A DNA stretch of 64,000 bases from Membranipora membranacea (taxonomy: Eukaryota; Bryozoa; Gymnolaemata; Cheilostomatida; Membraniporidae), in NCBI GenBank assembly GCA_914767715.1, contig OU612068.1:17610001-17674000 (forward strand), in the 5' to 3' direction. This document shows positions 1 through 13,982 of the stretch, in pieces. The stretch's first letter is position 1; each line of letters starts with the position of its first letter. The notes below the pieces were generated by a model. The model saw only the letters and a program-made list of their open reading frames with translations. It was not told where the DNA came from and made no database searches. The position numbers and the translations under genes were made by a program.

Positions 1-3000
1 CGATGAGCCCAGATATACCACCCTTGTTTTGCCTGTTCATTATTGTCTATAAGAAAAAAAACAGGCAAGAATAATTAATCCAGTAACAGTAACAGTAACA
101 GATTATTAAAATCCCAATTGTTGAGTTTCTTTTACCCTAGTCTAAGGGCTCAGACAGCTGAAATGCAGCTAGTCTATTGGCATTACATTGTCGACCAAAT
201 ATCTTACTGGTTGGGTGGTTCATTATGTAATGCCACTAACTGCATTTCAGCAGTCTGTGCAATAGAGACTATTTACTCCCAATTCCTTTTTATATCGGGA
301 TGTAACCACAGCGACTAAGTTTCATTTCAAAACACTCAAATACCTCACTGTCAGTCTATAGACACTATTTACTAGAGATATTATATTTCAGGTTTTATTA
401 AAAGTTACAGTGAGATTAGGTTTCAACTCTCAGCTCTTGCTAAGATGTATTATATGAATATATATGCTGAATTATGCAGGTTTGGGAGACCAGGGGAGAT
501 CGGGCAGTTGATTATGGCTGAATTTATAGCTCTTTTCTGTGAAGATGTTTCCCTGTTACCTTTTGAATCTGACCAAGCATTTCAGCCCCAGAGCGGATAT
601 GTTTGATAGTCGGGACTACATTGAACTTTGGCATGATCTCCGCTATGGATATCATCTCGTCGTTTGCACCATCTCTGTTGGCGGTGCTGAACATAATGAG
701 GACTTCAGGAGGTGTTGGCAGGAAATAATATCCCTCTTTGGAATCTTTGGTCCATTCAAGTAATCTCTTTATCTATAAATAACATGATCAACCACATACA
801 TGCTGTCACAGAACTGTCACAGAAATTCTATTTTTTAATAACCATAGTGCTTGTACCAGGAAGTATGGCCCAAACTCCCTGCTTGCACTGTCTGTTGAAG
901 CCTCAAGGAAAAATGTTAAGCTTTATCTTCTTTTGAAGGTGTAGTAAGGGTTTTGTCGAAAAGTGCTAGTGGCAAGTGATCAGGTACCCTTCCTTATGGA
1001 AGGCAGCGTTCCACCATCAATGATTTATGCCAAGAAGAGTATTAAATTCTTTTTTACCATGTAAATCTGAAATAATTTTATCATAACTGCATAACTAAAA
1101 CATGCATGCTGTGGGTAGTCTTTAAATAAACAAAATTAATACCTCTCGATCACTCGCATAGTGGTCTGGATGGAACCCATTGTGATCAGTAATTTTGAGG
1201 AGGCTGTTGCGATAACTCTTGGCGGTGAAGAGAAGCTTGGTTATCAAGTTTTTGTCTCCATCTTTCGCTGCGATGTGGAGAATCGTTTTCCCTTGTGTTC
1301 CACTAATCTTTTTCTGCAACAGATCCATTCTTCTTGTAGGCTGGGATTCCATAAGTAGGTAATTTACTGCCTCAGATACATTTTGCTGAACAAGCATATC
1401 CCAAAGTGGCTCTACAAAGAAAATAGCAGACCAATTTAGGTTTATCTGGCATTCAGAAAACCATACTATATCAACAGATTGTATTATCGTACCTACTATT
1501 TTGAGGGTCGTGGACATGGACTTGCATGTTTTGTCAATGGTTGTGAACTGGTGAAATTCACCCTTTAATCACATGAGCATGCAATAATAAGGACGATATT
1601 AAATTTATCTACCGGACTAGACATTTCAAACATCACTTAGCGTGTTTTAATGGTTGTAGCATTGGATAGATAAGCTATGTTGTTATTACATAGGAGGACG
1701 CAATTTGGATATGTATTCCACTAGCCTGTTATCTACAAGGGACTTTTTTTCATGTAGTCTTTACCTGCCATGGTGATCATGCTCAGAGTTGTATTGAATC
1801 GGTCTCTGTAGGCTGTACATTTCAGTATCTTGGCTAGAATTGGGTTTGTGGTTGTTTCCTTTAGAATTTGCAGTTCAAATGCCCACTTTTCCGCCAACTC
1901 ATTTTCAGGGCCAGCGGGATCCAAAAGATTCAGCGCAGTTTTGCCTTGGTTATTAAGCTGTGTTAACAAATGCAGTTGAAGCTGGGGTGTCACGCAAGAA
2001 AGAAGTTTCTCGAAGCACTCAATACATCCAAATTTACAAGCAATGTGAAGGGAGCTGTTTCCGTCTTTATCAGATCTCACTACCAGTTGTTCCAGAAGCT
2101 GGCCTGTTGGCAAAGTTGAAAGCAATGTGGTGAGAACTTTGAGGTTTCCCCCTTCAGCCACACAGTGGAGAAGGCTTCTACCACTTTCACCAGCTGTCTT
2201 CGCTATTATAAGCCTTTCTTTAGGACCTAAGTATTTAAGAATGCTTTCGAATATAGGAGCGTTTCCTAAAGTTGCACTGCTATGCAAAGCAGTAGGATGT
2301 GTGCTGGATGGAATGCTGATGAATGCAAGACGTTCATTATGTTTAGGTAATGTTCGGCCTACAGATTCAGGTCGTGATATTGACATCAATATGATGTCTA
2401 CAGCTTTCAAGTTCTGGTGTTCTACGGCAGTTTGGAGAGCAGTCAAACTTTTGTGACAAACTTGCGAAAGAATATCCATAAGGAAGTCTCTATGGAGCCT
2501 CGTAAGTATACATCGCAAACTCTCATCACATTTTGAAGCGGCGATATGGAGTACATTTCTACCCCTGTTATCACTATGCCGGATAACGGCCATCAGGTCC
2601 TCAGCCCTTTTGATGCAGTCCAGAACTGAGTTCATGTTGTTTTTGTCACCCCGTTCTGCCACTATATGTAATAGTGGGTGGTGATATTCTTTGAGTTCTT
2701 GCTCTAGATGCTTCACCAGATTACCGGAGCTGTGTAACCTACTGAGATTGCTGCACACTGCCTCCCATTCCATATCCACGGCTAACGCAGAGAGTACTAG
2801 GTTGTTGTTCCCGCCATCCACCATCGATAATCTGTAGAATTAATAGTCTTAGAGAAACTAATATTATATCTACTGTAAAATCAGAGGCGTATGAACATTC
2901 GCCGATCTTCATGATTGTATGGTACAGAGAAAATTTAGATTGGGTACCAGTTCAAAGAATTCTGCACTCACCTCTTTGACAGATCAGTGATGGTGCTGCT

Positions 3001-3036
3001 ACTTGTTGTAAGACCCTCCAATTCAGTAGACGCCAT
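1..3036 (-). CDS. Ankyrin-repeat/caspase-like protein, copy A (3' end outside window)
   Basis: Exons on the minus strand: 3036-2972, 2831-1765, 1411-1143, 772-560 and 46-<1; phases agree at every junction. The start is the ATG of MASTELEGL; exon 1 supplies 21 codons plus two bases. The large exon 2 encodes an ankyrin-type repeat array with motifs such as NVLHIAASKCD, SLLHCVAEGG and SSLHIACKFG. Exon 3 carries one more repeat (KTILHIAAKDGDK). Exon 4 begins the caspase p20 fold: PPEVLIMFSTANRDGANDEM, then an NVVPTI segment. The final partial exon reads NKGGISGLI, which matches the strand before the caspase SHG motif in copy B (32630-37793). Catalytic residues therefore lie beyond base 1 and cannot be judged. 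Exon boundaries and phases match copy B. The likely role is a cytoplasmic protease or death-signalling protein; that is inference from the fold. Confidence 0.85.
139..270. repeat. Short foldback element
   Basis: Arms at about 152-188 and 225-256 are imperfect inverted repeats (GCTGAAATGCAG...GGCATTACAT against its complement), separated by about 36 bases. It lies in an intron of ankyrin-caspase A. No coding potential is seen; it is probably a miniature transposon relic. Confidence 0.6.
960..1130 (-). mobile_element. MITE copy (family with TTAAAGACTACCC terminus)
   Basis: Non-coding element in an intron of ankyrin-caspase A. Read on the minus strand it starts TTTAAAGACTACCCA, runs through a CATGCATG...TTATG block, and contains a GGTGGAA...GCCTTCC segment. 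The same ordered blocks occur at 18462-18720, 18935-19090 and 52930-53095, so this is a diverged copy of a dispersed short element. Confidence 0.6.
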
Positions 3037-4322
3037 TTTTATTTTATTTTTTCAGCCAAGTATATACTGCACTTTCAAGTAGTAGTATCATTTAACTTCC
3101 TGATGAAGCAATGTCACCTCTTGAGCATGATATTATCACCTACTTGTGTCATGGTCTATTTATCTAAGTCAATATAAATTTATAAGCTGTTCACTGTTTA
3201 TCTTGCTGTACAACAAAACTAACTTGTGGCCAAAAGGGAACTAGTAAACCGTGTGACAAGGCTACTATTTACCTTTAAACTACTATCTGCTCCACGGAGG
3301 GGGCTCTCAACACGGGAAACAGGCTTTAAATAACATGTTTCCTATGTTTGTTTCTTTTATTACTCCCGTACAACCTACGAAAGGCAATAAAAACAGGGTG
3401 GAACATCCTAACTTTATTATACTACAATAGATATAATTTTGACAACACATAAGGAAAGGAGCATGTTACTTTTTTTTCAAAACCTGATGAAGTGCCTCCG
3501 GCTGAAGATCAGCATAAACCGTGATTAGTGATCAATGTCTGCACATAGTATAATGACTAAATGAGCGATAAGACATCATACCTTCACCATGACAAGAAGA
3601 GAAGCTCTGGTATTGATATTCATGTGCAGTCTCAACATTTCAGATTGCTAGGAAAGTTATGAAACTCGAAGCACTCAAGATAGTAGCAAATTTTCAATCA
3701 TGACATATATGTAGAACTCGGCGTATCTTATCACACTTGTTTTTGCATAGATATAGGTGGCATCAAATATTATGATTTTCAAGACAAAAAATAGCTTATT
3801 ATGATTATCGTGCATATACTACAAAATAACCCTAATTATTCAGATGTAGATAAAGCAAAATTTATATGTTTTGCAGCACGGTCCATGATGCAAAATTTAA
3901 AAGAAAAAAATAATAATTATAGTGAGATTGAAAATATTTAAAAAAGTTTAACGAGCAAATCTCACTGACATGAAAAACAAGTTTTTTTTCCTCTCCACTG
4001 GCTTAAATTCGTGTAAAAACCTAATTCGAATTTCGAAATATAGTATTGGTTCAAAAACAAAAAAATTGCTGAGTACATACGGAAGTCATAATACGTTTTA
4101 TGAACATAAGTCGATGTACTAGGGTGTCACAGCTTGTCATGTACCAAAAGTATCTTACACCAATATGCAATTGTTTTAAAATCTTCTCCGTACACAATGA
4201 CTAGTATTACTAGTAGGAACTACTACACATGATCTGAGAAAATCTCCAAATTATAGCACCAGTCCAATGAGTTCATTGCCATGTTAGCGTTGAACATGAG
4301 GACACAATTCGTAAAACTCCTA
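3037..4322. other. Intergenic spacer between ankyrin-caspase A and SPG11
   Basis: AT-rich spacer of about 1.3 kb. It should hold the promoter of ankyrin-caspase A (transcribed leftward from about 3036) and the 3' UTR of SPG11. No coding exon, tRNA or obvious repeat was recognised. Confidence 0.5.
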
Positions 4323-7300
4323 TTACTTGTTTGCTTTAGAATTGTAACCATATGCATCCTTTATGACAGCACCTACAAGTCCATTTTCCATCGTCAGGAG
4401 TTCGTTTGTGACATCCTTAAGATCGAGTGAGCGAGCTAACTTGTATCTGATCACCACATCCTTACAGTAGGAGAGAAGACGTCTGAGGTTGTTGTTTATA
4501 TGTTGAGTTCTAGCGACTTCAGATTTAATCTGAAACCTAAAGCAAATAACATGACAGGGACAAATTTAGAAAATGGACCAGGATATGATAGTGATATATG
4601 ATAGATGAGTATCTGGTTCTTAGTCATTGACAAATTCTACTTGCAGCGTATAACCCCTTCAGATAAAATCATCCATCATTTTAAAAAAAAATGCGGAAAC
4701 AAGTATTTCAGGAATCGCTGTCTGAAGAGCTTTCCAATGGCGTGTAACATGTCTGATTTGGTCACCATTGGCATCATAACCTTATGATCAAAATTTTTAA
4801 AAACTGCAACGAAACTAAAATATCTCTCTGTTGGTTGCATGTTATGAGTAGCTTCCTTTACCACCTCAAACAAATCATATTCTGCAAAACAAGGATCCTA
4901 AGCTAGCACACAGTAAGATTACCTCTGTATGATCTCAGTGATGAGCGAAGTATTGAGTGGTAGCGATTTCTTGTAGTCAGTCAGATATTTCATATCTCCT
5001 CGTACTAACACATTGTTACATAGAGCTGTCGCCCAGGTGCTTTTATTATACGCCTCCGATACGATGAATACCTGTCAAAAAATAATTAGTATTAATAATT
5101 CCAACTTAAATGGGGGATTTCTAACCAAGAAAAAACCCGTACTCTGTTGGGTTTTCATGGCCTGTCAGTGTCACTTGGTCAGTGTCACTTGGTCAGTGTC
5201 ACATGGGGGGGGGGGGGGGAATAAATTCATGCTTGCACCAATTTTAACTAGCTGTGGAGTGAGTTAATGTAATGTTAAAGTAATGAAGCTGAGAAAACTA
5301 CAACATTCATCACTTCAAGTCTGTGCTAAATGGCAAACTTGTCTTCTGCGAAAACTTTAAGGTATGCAGGATTATGGTGTATTGTAAGGCCATATGCATA
5401 AGGGTAAAAAAATTAAAACCAAACAGCGGAGGTATTTCTTAAAAGACTAGAGCAAGAACACCAGGTGATATCATTATGGTGAGTGGCCTTTAGCACTTTA
5501 TCATAACCACTGTGATTAATGAATGACGGAAATTCTTCATGATTGGCATTCCTATCCTATAAACATGTCAAACAGGTGATAATCCATATCTTTTTATAAA
5601 ACAATCCATCATAACAAATCGATTCTCTCCTTTTTTTATATTGCAGGAAGTTTGCAAATAGATCATAACTTCCAACAATCCAATCATCATGAAATCAGAG
5701 ATTATAGCTTATATAATATAAATAGTCTCTGATGAATTACCATAATATATAATCTTTCTGACTATAAAACTGACCTCATGAAATTTGTCATGTGTTTCGA
5801 TGAATGAGCGGACTTGTTGAGGCTCTAGATTGATGACAGGTATACCAGCCGATATCAGGTGAATCTGAAGGTAGACTAGTCTGGCTTGTTTGACACAATT
5901 CTGAGCATGCCTCAAACACTGGCCCTGAAATATAAGGGAATGATATCATCAGTAGTTCCTGACAGTGCAAGTTTCCTGTGCCTGTCACATGACTAGATGA
6001 ATGTGTACATACCCTACTGGAGTAAATTGTACATGGATTTAAAGTTAGCAATCTGCCCAAGAATTGTGGAATTCAAGGGTCTAATATTGGTGAATTTTTA
6101 TTTTTTAAATTCCTTTATATAAGCTATCACTGAGAATCTAATGCTAAGCAGATTTAATTTATTGAAACATTTTTATTTGCAATGAAAAATTCAATCATCT
6201 CTGCAATCTTTGGTATGATTACGAAAGAAATGATTTCCAAGAAAGAAATATATTCAAACAAGCCAAGAACTCAATATATTTATACCTTTTACACGATTAT
6301 ACCACTGCTTTGGTATAACACTCTGTTCGATAAATCAAATAAAGCTACTGATCAAACTACTGTCATTTACTGTCAAAACTTAGCATAACATCCGGTGATA
6401 GGCTCGTGTAAACAAATTCCTTATTTATTACTAAGCTAGTATATGTAGGTGGAGTCTATGTAACTACAGGAGACTTTATGCAAGGACACTATTGGAAATT
6501 TGGCATCGGCGTCTATTATAAGTGTCAAATATTCATCAAATGTGAAATATCTCAATCACATGGTCAGATTGCAAAAAACCATGATCTTACCCTTGCTATG
6601 GAATTTAAACCTCCTGGCTTCTGATTCGGTAGTTGGTGTTTAAATAATGATAGAAAAAGGTGATCACTCCTCAGCGTCCACTTGCTGGCATTAAGTGGCA
6701 GAGGATGCGCGTTTTACTGAATGTAGGGTGTGCGAAAACACGGAGTGGGCCTCTGGTAACTTTAGTTCCCTTCTGTAAGGAAGGACCTGGCTTGGTTCAG
6801 TTAGGTGCTTGGTTGCATGATGAACCAAGACCAAATTAGCAATCTGAGGAAAATTCAATGCTGCTAAATGCTAGCAAAACTGTGATTATGAATGTATCAC
6901 TATCTACCCATGCTAATTTTTCTCACTGCAGTAATTGTAAATGAAAATCTCCTACTACCGCAACCTTATGTAAAATTTTTAGGCATTTATGTTGACAAAA
7001 AGCTCAGTTTTAACAAGCACATTGCTCACCTAGTCTATAAATGCAACACCCGTCTTTTTCTCATGCGTAGACTTAAATCAATCGGTCTCAATGAAATGGG
7101 TCTGAAGATTTTTTATATAACTAATATTAGATCAATTATGCTATGCGATGCCAGCGTTTTACACCTTTCTCTCTGATGGAAGCAAGGCAAGACTTGAGAA
7201 TATACAGATATCAGCCTTTAGGGTTATCCTCCCTGAATTTGAGTATGAGGAGCGATATGTACCTCAGCTAAATGATTTTATTTTCTCTCTTTGTTGTAAA

Positions 7301-10300
7301 CGTTTAAGTACCATTTTAGATGATGAATGCCACCCGTTACGTCAAAGGATTGTTTTTAACCAAACCGAAATGCTCTTCTCTCGAAATGCTTACAGATATT
7401 CAGACCAAAACGTTGCCGAACAAACAAACGACAGTCTAGCTTTTTCAACTATTTTATGACATTTTATAACAACAGCTTTATGTATAAGACCTAAACTGGG
7501 AGCTATCAACAGCATACGATTTTTATCATCTCTGTCATGATAGTGTATGTTTCATTAAATACAGTACAATACGTTAAAATACAACCGGGAGCACCAGGAA
7601 ATGAAACCTGGACTTTGAAGGTAACAAGACCTTCACCATTAGGGCACCCCTAAACCCAGCAACAGGGTTAATAGAGCAAACATACTGGACTATTGTGCTC
7701 AACTGACATGCACAAAACAAGTAAGCTACCTCCATATATATCTCTGCTGCATCCGTCAAATTCTTCTGTATGTCAGTCAGCATTGAGCTCAACAGATCTG
7801 TGACAAGAATAAGAAATATGAAATGTATGAGTGAATTTTGTCAATTTAGTCAAGTTCCTTACATGAGCCGCCCCTAGTAATTTGATGAGACCAAATTTCT
7901 TCTGAAGATAAATGGCTAATTGAATTATTTATTATCTAATTTATTATTTAAATTCTTTCAAACAGAGATATACATACAATCAGGGAGGGTGATACAATAG
8001 TATATCCAGTTTGATCTTTTCCTGCATTTAGGATAGCCAGCGGCTCAAGGGGAGGAAACCCCAAGTGCAGGAAAACTGTATCCAAGGAATGAGAGGAACT
8101 CATTTGTGTATCAAAATTGATCTTTGTGTAGTACCTGAACTCCTAGCAGTGCTCAGGTTAATCTCGTTTAGTTTCTTCAGTGCTGACTCCTCCAGGAGTT
8201 GTGCTATCTCTCTATACATGGCAAAGTGTGAGGAGACCACTCTATATATGTCATTATCACCAGGACAAAACCGCCTCAGATAGTCTAACACAGCCAACCG
8301 TAACTTATTCTCCTGTGTGCAAAGTTTCATATAAGAAGATGAGAGGTCATGAGAGCACTATCTGTTTCAATAAAACGTTTTGTCGAACTAGAACTACTCC
8401 GAGATGTATTTATTCAGCGGCGATAAACACAAGTATGTGCTCAACAATAAGGTGATACAAGTAATATATGTTTGCCATGAAAGAAAGTGGTAAGTGTTCC
8501 ATCAAGGAGTTACAGAGTTAGGAGTTAACTCCTTGGTTCCATATACATACATAAATACGAGCAGATCAGCATGAGCTATAGCCTATGACAATCATAATCA
8601 AGGGTTGGGCATTTTCCGAATGTATACAACTGCATTATAGGAAATCCCAGCAGAGGATTTGAGTAACGTTTAGCACAGTGATTTTACCTTAGGCATCCCT
8701 TTTCTGAAGAGAAGCTCAAATCTGTGATTCTGCTTGAGGGAGTCAAATATGTAAGTCATCTCACTGAATCTGCCGATCCCTGTCAGCATGTGAATCTGCA
8801 ATGAAAACAGAGTACGTACAAAATAACCCTAAATTTCTGTTCATTCAATACCGAACCCAACTGTGCACCCATGAAGGGTTTCTGATGGATAGGAAAAATA
8901 TGGTTTAGGATAATGACACTGCTACAATCTGCAATGTTTAAAATGGTTTTACGCATGATATTGACAGCGCAACTCCAAATTGTCACCATCATTTTGTTCA
9001 GAATGATTTGAATTTGACAGTAACATTTTGGCCTTTATATTGAATACTCAAAAAATTAATTGCAGTGTGGGTTTTGAAAATACAAAAAATTGACCTATAA
9101 TGGTCTGAAGAACATGCCTCTAAATCAAGAATGACAAAAATAAGTATCACTGAAATCAAATAATATTTACAATGGATTATCTCACCATGAGTGTGTATGA
9201 GGATACTTCATTCATCTGAATAGCGCAGGCCCTGCATGCTCTGAGTACTGCAGATATACCCTCCATATCATAGGCACAGGTGTGAGCATCATGTGCCAGT
9301 ATCAATAACTCTACCTTTACTGCCAACTCTGTGCAAAATTCAAAGCAGCTCACTGCAGTCCTACATTATGTTGTGTTTCTATTTAGTTCGAGGCCGGGGC
9401 TATTGGGGCATCACTGTTTTTATCAATTAAGGATAACCCCTATACAAATAAGGATTTATTACATCTTCCAAGCTTCTGGTAATAGTTAATGATAAAGGGG
9501 TACTAAAACATGCATTCATCTCAGGGAATTGGATTGATTTTGTACACGTCATAAAGACTGAATATATGGGAGCCCATATTAGGGAGAAACGGAGAGCAGA
9601 AAGTTTGACTTGGGTCAGCAAGCAGCAGCACTTACTCATCTCAGCCTCCGGCTCATCGATGGTCAGATTATTAGCCTGCTCCAGTAAAGCGAAGCCGAAT
9701 ATAGTCTGATCAGTGAATAACTGGATAAGCTGTTTGTACTCTCTGCCCACTTTGATACATTCCTCTGTAGAACCTGTCATCTGTAGATCACCTACTGTAC
9801 CTGCAGGGTGGGGGAAGGAACGAGGGATGACCATTACTGGGTATGTTATATCATTACCTTTTTTCTGTTTCTTATATTGGGTTATACCAGGATTTTTTTT
9901 CTCGACAATGACCAGACAACTTCCATATTATGAAACTCAAATGTAAACTTCTAGAGCGGGACATAAAATGGAAGATGACCAGAAGACGTCAGAAAAACAT
10001 TTGTACTGCTAACAAAAATAATAAAATATCAAACTATGAACTAGGGATTTCCTAGGACATTTTTACAAGTTGGAGGGTTGTTTAAGGTGCTTGTTGAGCC
10101 CAGACCATGCAATTATTGTTCAAATTTTTCAATTTCAGCTTTTTTTCTCTAGATGTTTGCTCTATTTGTAAATAAAAAAATATTTGCATTATGTATGGAA
10201 CAAAAAGCGATGCAGTCAGGTATTCTGTGACCAAGCAGCCACAGACCGGAGAAGTGACCACCCAATTGGAAGGGACCCTATCTACCCCACCCACCCACCA

Positions 10301-13300
10301 AAGCCCAGCACGACCCCCTTATACCCTCAACCAATCATCCCAACGCCACAGAGCGTCAGTCAAACGTTCCCTAAGGACCGGGAGGCTGCACCCCTCACTC
10401 CCCAGAAGGTACCTGTTGAACGGGGCTACACTAACAGGGACCGCTCCCCTCTGCAGTTGTTGGCCCTTAAATGTAAATATTTAAAATTTGACCTTGTATT
10501 ATTATAGTGGGCAAATTCGGAGATATCTCTCTTGAATTAATAGAATTTACAAATAACTAGGTAAAAGGATAGCAAAACTAACATCATTTGGATAGACATA
10601 ATCTTTAATGTTTTAAAGTATGAGGAACCATGTCCTCGTTGACGGATTTTTTTATTATTTGCAGAGCAGATTTTTTGTAAAACTAAAATTTGATTGAGAT
10701 GTCCCCAAAACTCCAAACCATAAATCAAACGTGGATAGAAAAATGCATAGTATAAATCAGTCATTGTTTTAGTATCAACGTAGGCTCTCACACTCTCATA
10801 TTTCCTAATTCAGAATTTAAATGAATAATGGTATGTTACGAGGTGCAGTGGCCTACACAGATTCTGTGAGGATATACTGTAGGCCAAATGTTTTGACCAT
10901 CTAATCTATGGATAGTCTGAGTAATAGGTACCTATATTAAATAATCATTAATTATAGTCATTTTCATAGGGAAATCCAACTGAATCCAACTTGAATTCAA
11001 GTTGTCTCCCTATTACCAATGAGGAGATAATTCTAAGTTTCATGTCAATATCATTGAAAAAACCGTATACCTAATCATAAAATCTCTTCAGTTGGATTTC
11101 CCCATGAAAATGATTATAATTAATGATTATTTAATATAGATACCAAGGGCGCGAAGTTACCTAATAACAACTCACCAATCATCTCATCATCTAGTCCGAC
11201 TATCACCCTTAGAGTATTAGTAACATTACTCGCCAGGAATGATCCGATATCAGAATCACTGAGGGAACAGGTGTTTATATACTCCAGTGTTAGCTTAAAC
11301 TTATCCTCAACCTTGAACAGAACCACATAAATCATCATAAGATGTGGCTTAGTTGATTCGAGAGACTCATGAGGGTTTAAATCCCCTAGCAGGATGCAGT
11401 GCAGCACTTGTGCCATTCCTTGCAAGCTGAAAGTAGGTTAGCAAAAACAAATTTTGGAATTTTTTCACCTGACGAGCGTGAAAGACTTGTTTTAATGATA
11501 AAGTGTAATAAAAGCTTTAAAATGTACAAAATTTTACAATGTTATAGATGTTGATAATTTACCTGACTGCTAAGTAGCTGTTTGAGCAAACTATACTCTG
11601 ACTGCAGAATCGTCTCTTTGTATGATTGCCCGAGAGCCTGAAATATCAATATAACAAACAGGATGGGATAAACCCCTTGATAATAATATTATTAAAAAAC
11701 TCCATTCGTAATCATGAAGCAATTTTAGTTGGGGAATTCTAGCAGGTCTGCTTGATACATGAGCATTGACATATCAGGCGCACACACACAAACAAACTAC
11801 GAAGCAGCAGCAGAAACAGAACAGTCATATTCTATATACATGGTGAAGAATGGTTCATATCAGGTAATTTCATAAGCAAGTAAAGTCAAGCAGCGTAGTT
11901 CTCAATTTAAACATTCTTTTTCATGTATTGTAACAAAAAAAACCAGCATCAATGACTGAAATGGCAGGAATCATTACTTCTGAGCAACAAATCACAGTCA
12001 GCATGGAACAATCAACTGCACATAAAGCCATACCATTGCTATGATGTAGCAGCACACTATTTTATCACATGCGACAGCACCATGTACACATTTATAAGCT
12101 AGCTTCTCAAGTACATCCAGGCAGCTGTCAGATCTAGTGGTGACAGGCTTTGACATCGCTGCAAAGTCCTCAACTGTAAAAACAACAGTAAGTGTGGTAT
12201 TTTATAACTTAGTAAAGGAGGCGTTTATAAAATCACACACCTACTACTTGAAAGGGTTAGGTTTTATCTCGGAGGTGATTTTATAAAACCTAACCATGAT
12301 CATTGTGCTTACGGGGAGACGCTAAACTTTACGTTAGCCAAGTTGTGACATTAATGTTGAACCTAAAGAAGAAGGAAGGAGCTATAACCCTCTAAATTCT
12401 TTCCCTATCTTTAACTTAGCTTTTCTGGTCGACTCACTGTTATAATGAGAGGTTAACTTAAACTTTGCATAGTGGAACCCAAGATTACTTGATTCGAACC
12501 TACAATTTTCCTCCTACAATCTCACGAGCCACATATTCATGGTGATAAGAGCACAATCCAATAAAAAGTGCACCCCATAGTACTAAAAAAAATTTATTAT
12601 CAAGTCTATATATGGTGTACCCCTTTTACTCCTAGGTTCCACCATACATATAAAATAATAATAATGAGTCACACTCACCACTAGACAACGCTAGCAGGTA
12701 CCCCTGACTGACACTACTGGATCTACGCTTCTTCACCTCACCCTCTCCTATCATAGCCTTGACCCGTAGATCCAGCTGCTCATGACGTAAACTCTTCATA
12801 GCAAGTCCAATGCAAACCTGAATGATGGCAAAAATGAACAATTTTCTCCATTCCAGGGATGAAACCAGATAACAAAGTTTGTGAGGAGGGCATTCTAACA
12901 TATGGCTTACATGTTTGTTACCTGTAAAACTCTAGCGCAATTCAATTGAATGAGAGAATGTTGACAAATAAGGTATTTGTCACATGGCACAAGCACCACC
13001 GACGCATATGGGTACAACTGTTTTATTCAAACCATCAATATATACAATACATAATTTATTGAAGACCATTTATATTTCTTGTGTAGCATGTTTATAGGTG
13101 GGACATACCAGAATCACGACTAGATCTAGTGTTGAGCAGCCATATTCTACACTCAGCTGACAGGCCTCATCTATCTTAAAGTCATCCAGTAATTCACCGA
13201 TCAAATCGCTGACGGCTCCACGCATCTGTTAAGACGAAATTACAACAGTTAAAAAAAAGCCATCCGAACAAAAATTAAGACTTCTTAAGTTTATCCTTTT

Positions 13301-13982
13301 CTCTTGAATATGCAAGTGTCTGTCATAGACTTGATAATAATGACTATTATCATCATGTCGATGGAGCCTACTGTACCGTTTAACTGCCCAAATATATGTA
13401 AGTTTGTCAAACAATTTTAAATTTGTTATCTCATTTGACAAAATATCCATGCGTGGTCAGAATTTCCTCCATTTAAACTAATTTTTATCTACCTGAGTAT
13501 GTCTGTGCGCAAAGGATATAAAAATCATTCATCGAAAATTAGAAACTGAAATTTTTCAATGAAACTGATACCATGAATGTTAGTCTTAATGCCCAGACCA
13601 CCCGTTAATGGTCCCTAAAGGCGCGATCATGAACACCACTAAGGGCTGGCTGGCTATGGTACCAGTTAGTGGCATAGCATTATCAATCACTCATGGGATC
13701 GTGTTGACTGTGTTAGGAGTTAATCACACTGTCAGTCAAGGGAGGCAACTCTTCAAGTACATTTTACATACATATGTACATAAGTACATTGCTATAAATT
13801 TTAATCAAACATGAGGAAGATGTCCTGACCTTTGATTGCTGACTTTTACTCTTAAAGTTCAGTAGATCCTCATACTTGTAGTCCAGCAGCAGGAACTGAG
13901 TTTTATCGATGGATACGGAAACTTTAGGCCTCTGTGGATAGGCTGAGGCTTGGACGCTGTGGGGTTCGTAACCTTTCTGTGA
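4323..13982 (-). CDS. SPG11: SPG11 exons 37-50 (C-terminal, spatacsin C-terminus domain)
   Basis: Exons: 13982-13830, 13225-13109, 12817-12679, 12173-12034, 11637-11563, (tentative 17-base exon 11485-11469), 11426-11176, 9800-9636, 9328-9186, 8795-8688, 8312-8135, 7797-7730, 5924-5775, 5071-4923, 4536-4323. This part covers the conserved C-terminal domain: LLDDFKIDEACQLS, LAHDAHTCAYDMEGISAVLR, RFSEMTYIFDSLKQNHRFE, DYLRRFCPGDND and VSEAYNKSTWATAL. The last exon uses the acceptor TTTAG before GTTTCAGATT; using the next AG would break the frame. The tentative microexon is proposed because exon 41 ends in phase 0 and exon 42 needs phase 2. The 8.57 kb intron before exon 37 (13983-22554) encloses the kinase-Arb2 gene. 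Confidence 0.9.

Noticed and set aside
2127-2456. 109-codon plus-strand frame opposite ankyrin-caspase A exon 2
   Set aside because: It is a shadow of the ankyrin coding exon on the other strand; that exon has clear repeat motifs.
4676-4873. Minus-strand frame between the last two SPG11 exons
   Set aside because: Including it introduces stops; joining 4923 directly to the acceptor at 4537/4538 keeps the conserved C-terminus in frame.
12480-12550. tRNA-like B-box GGTTCGAATC on the minus strand
   Set aside because: Only the B-box is convincing; the A-box and stems do not form, so no tRNA or SINE call is made.
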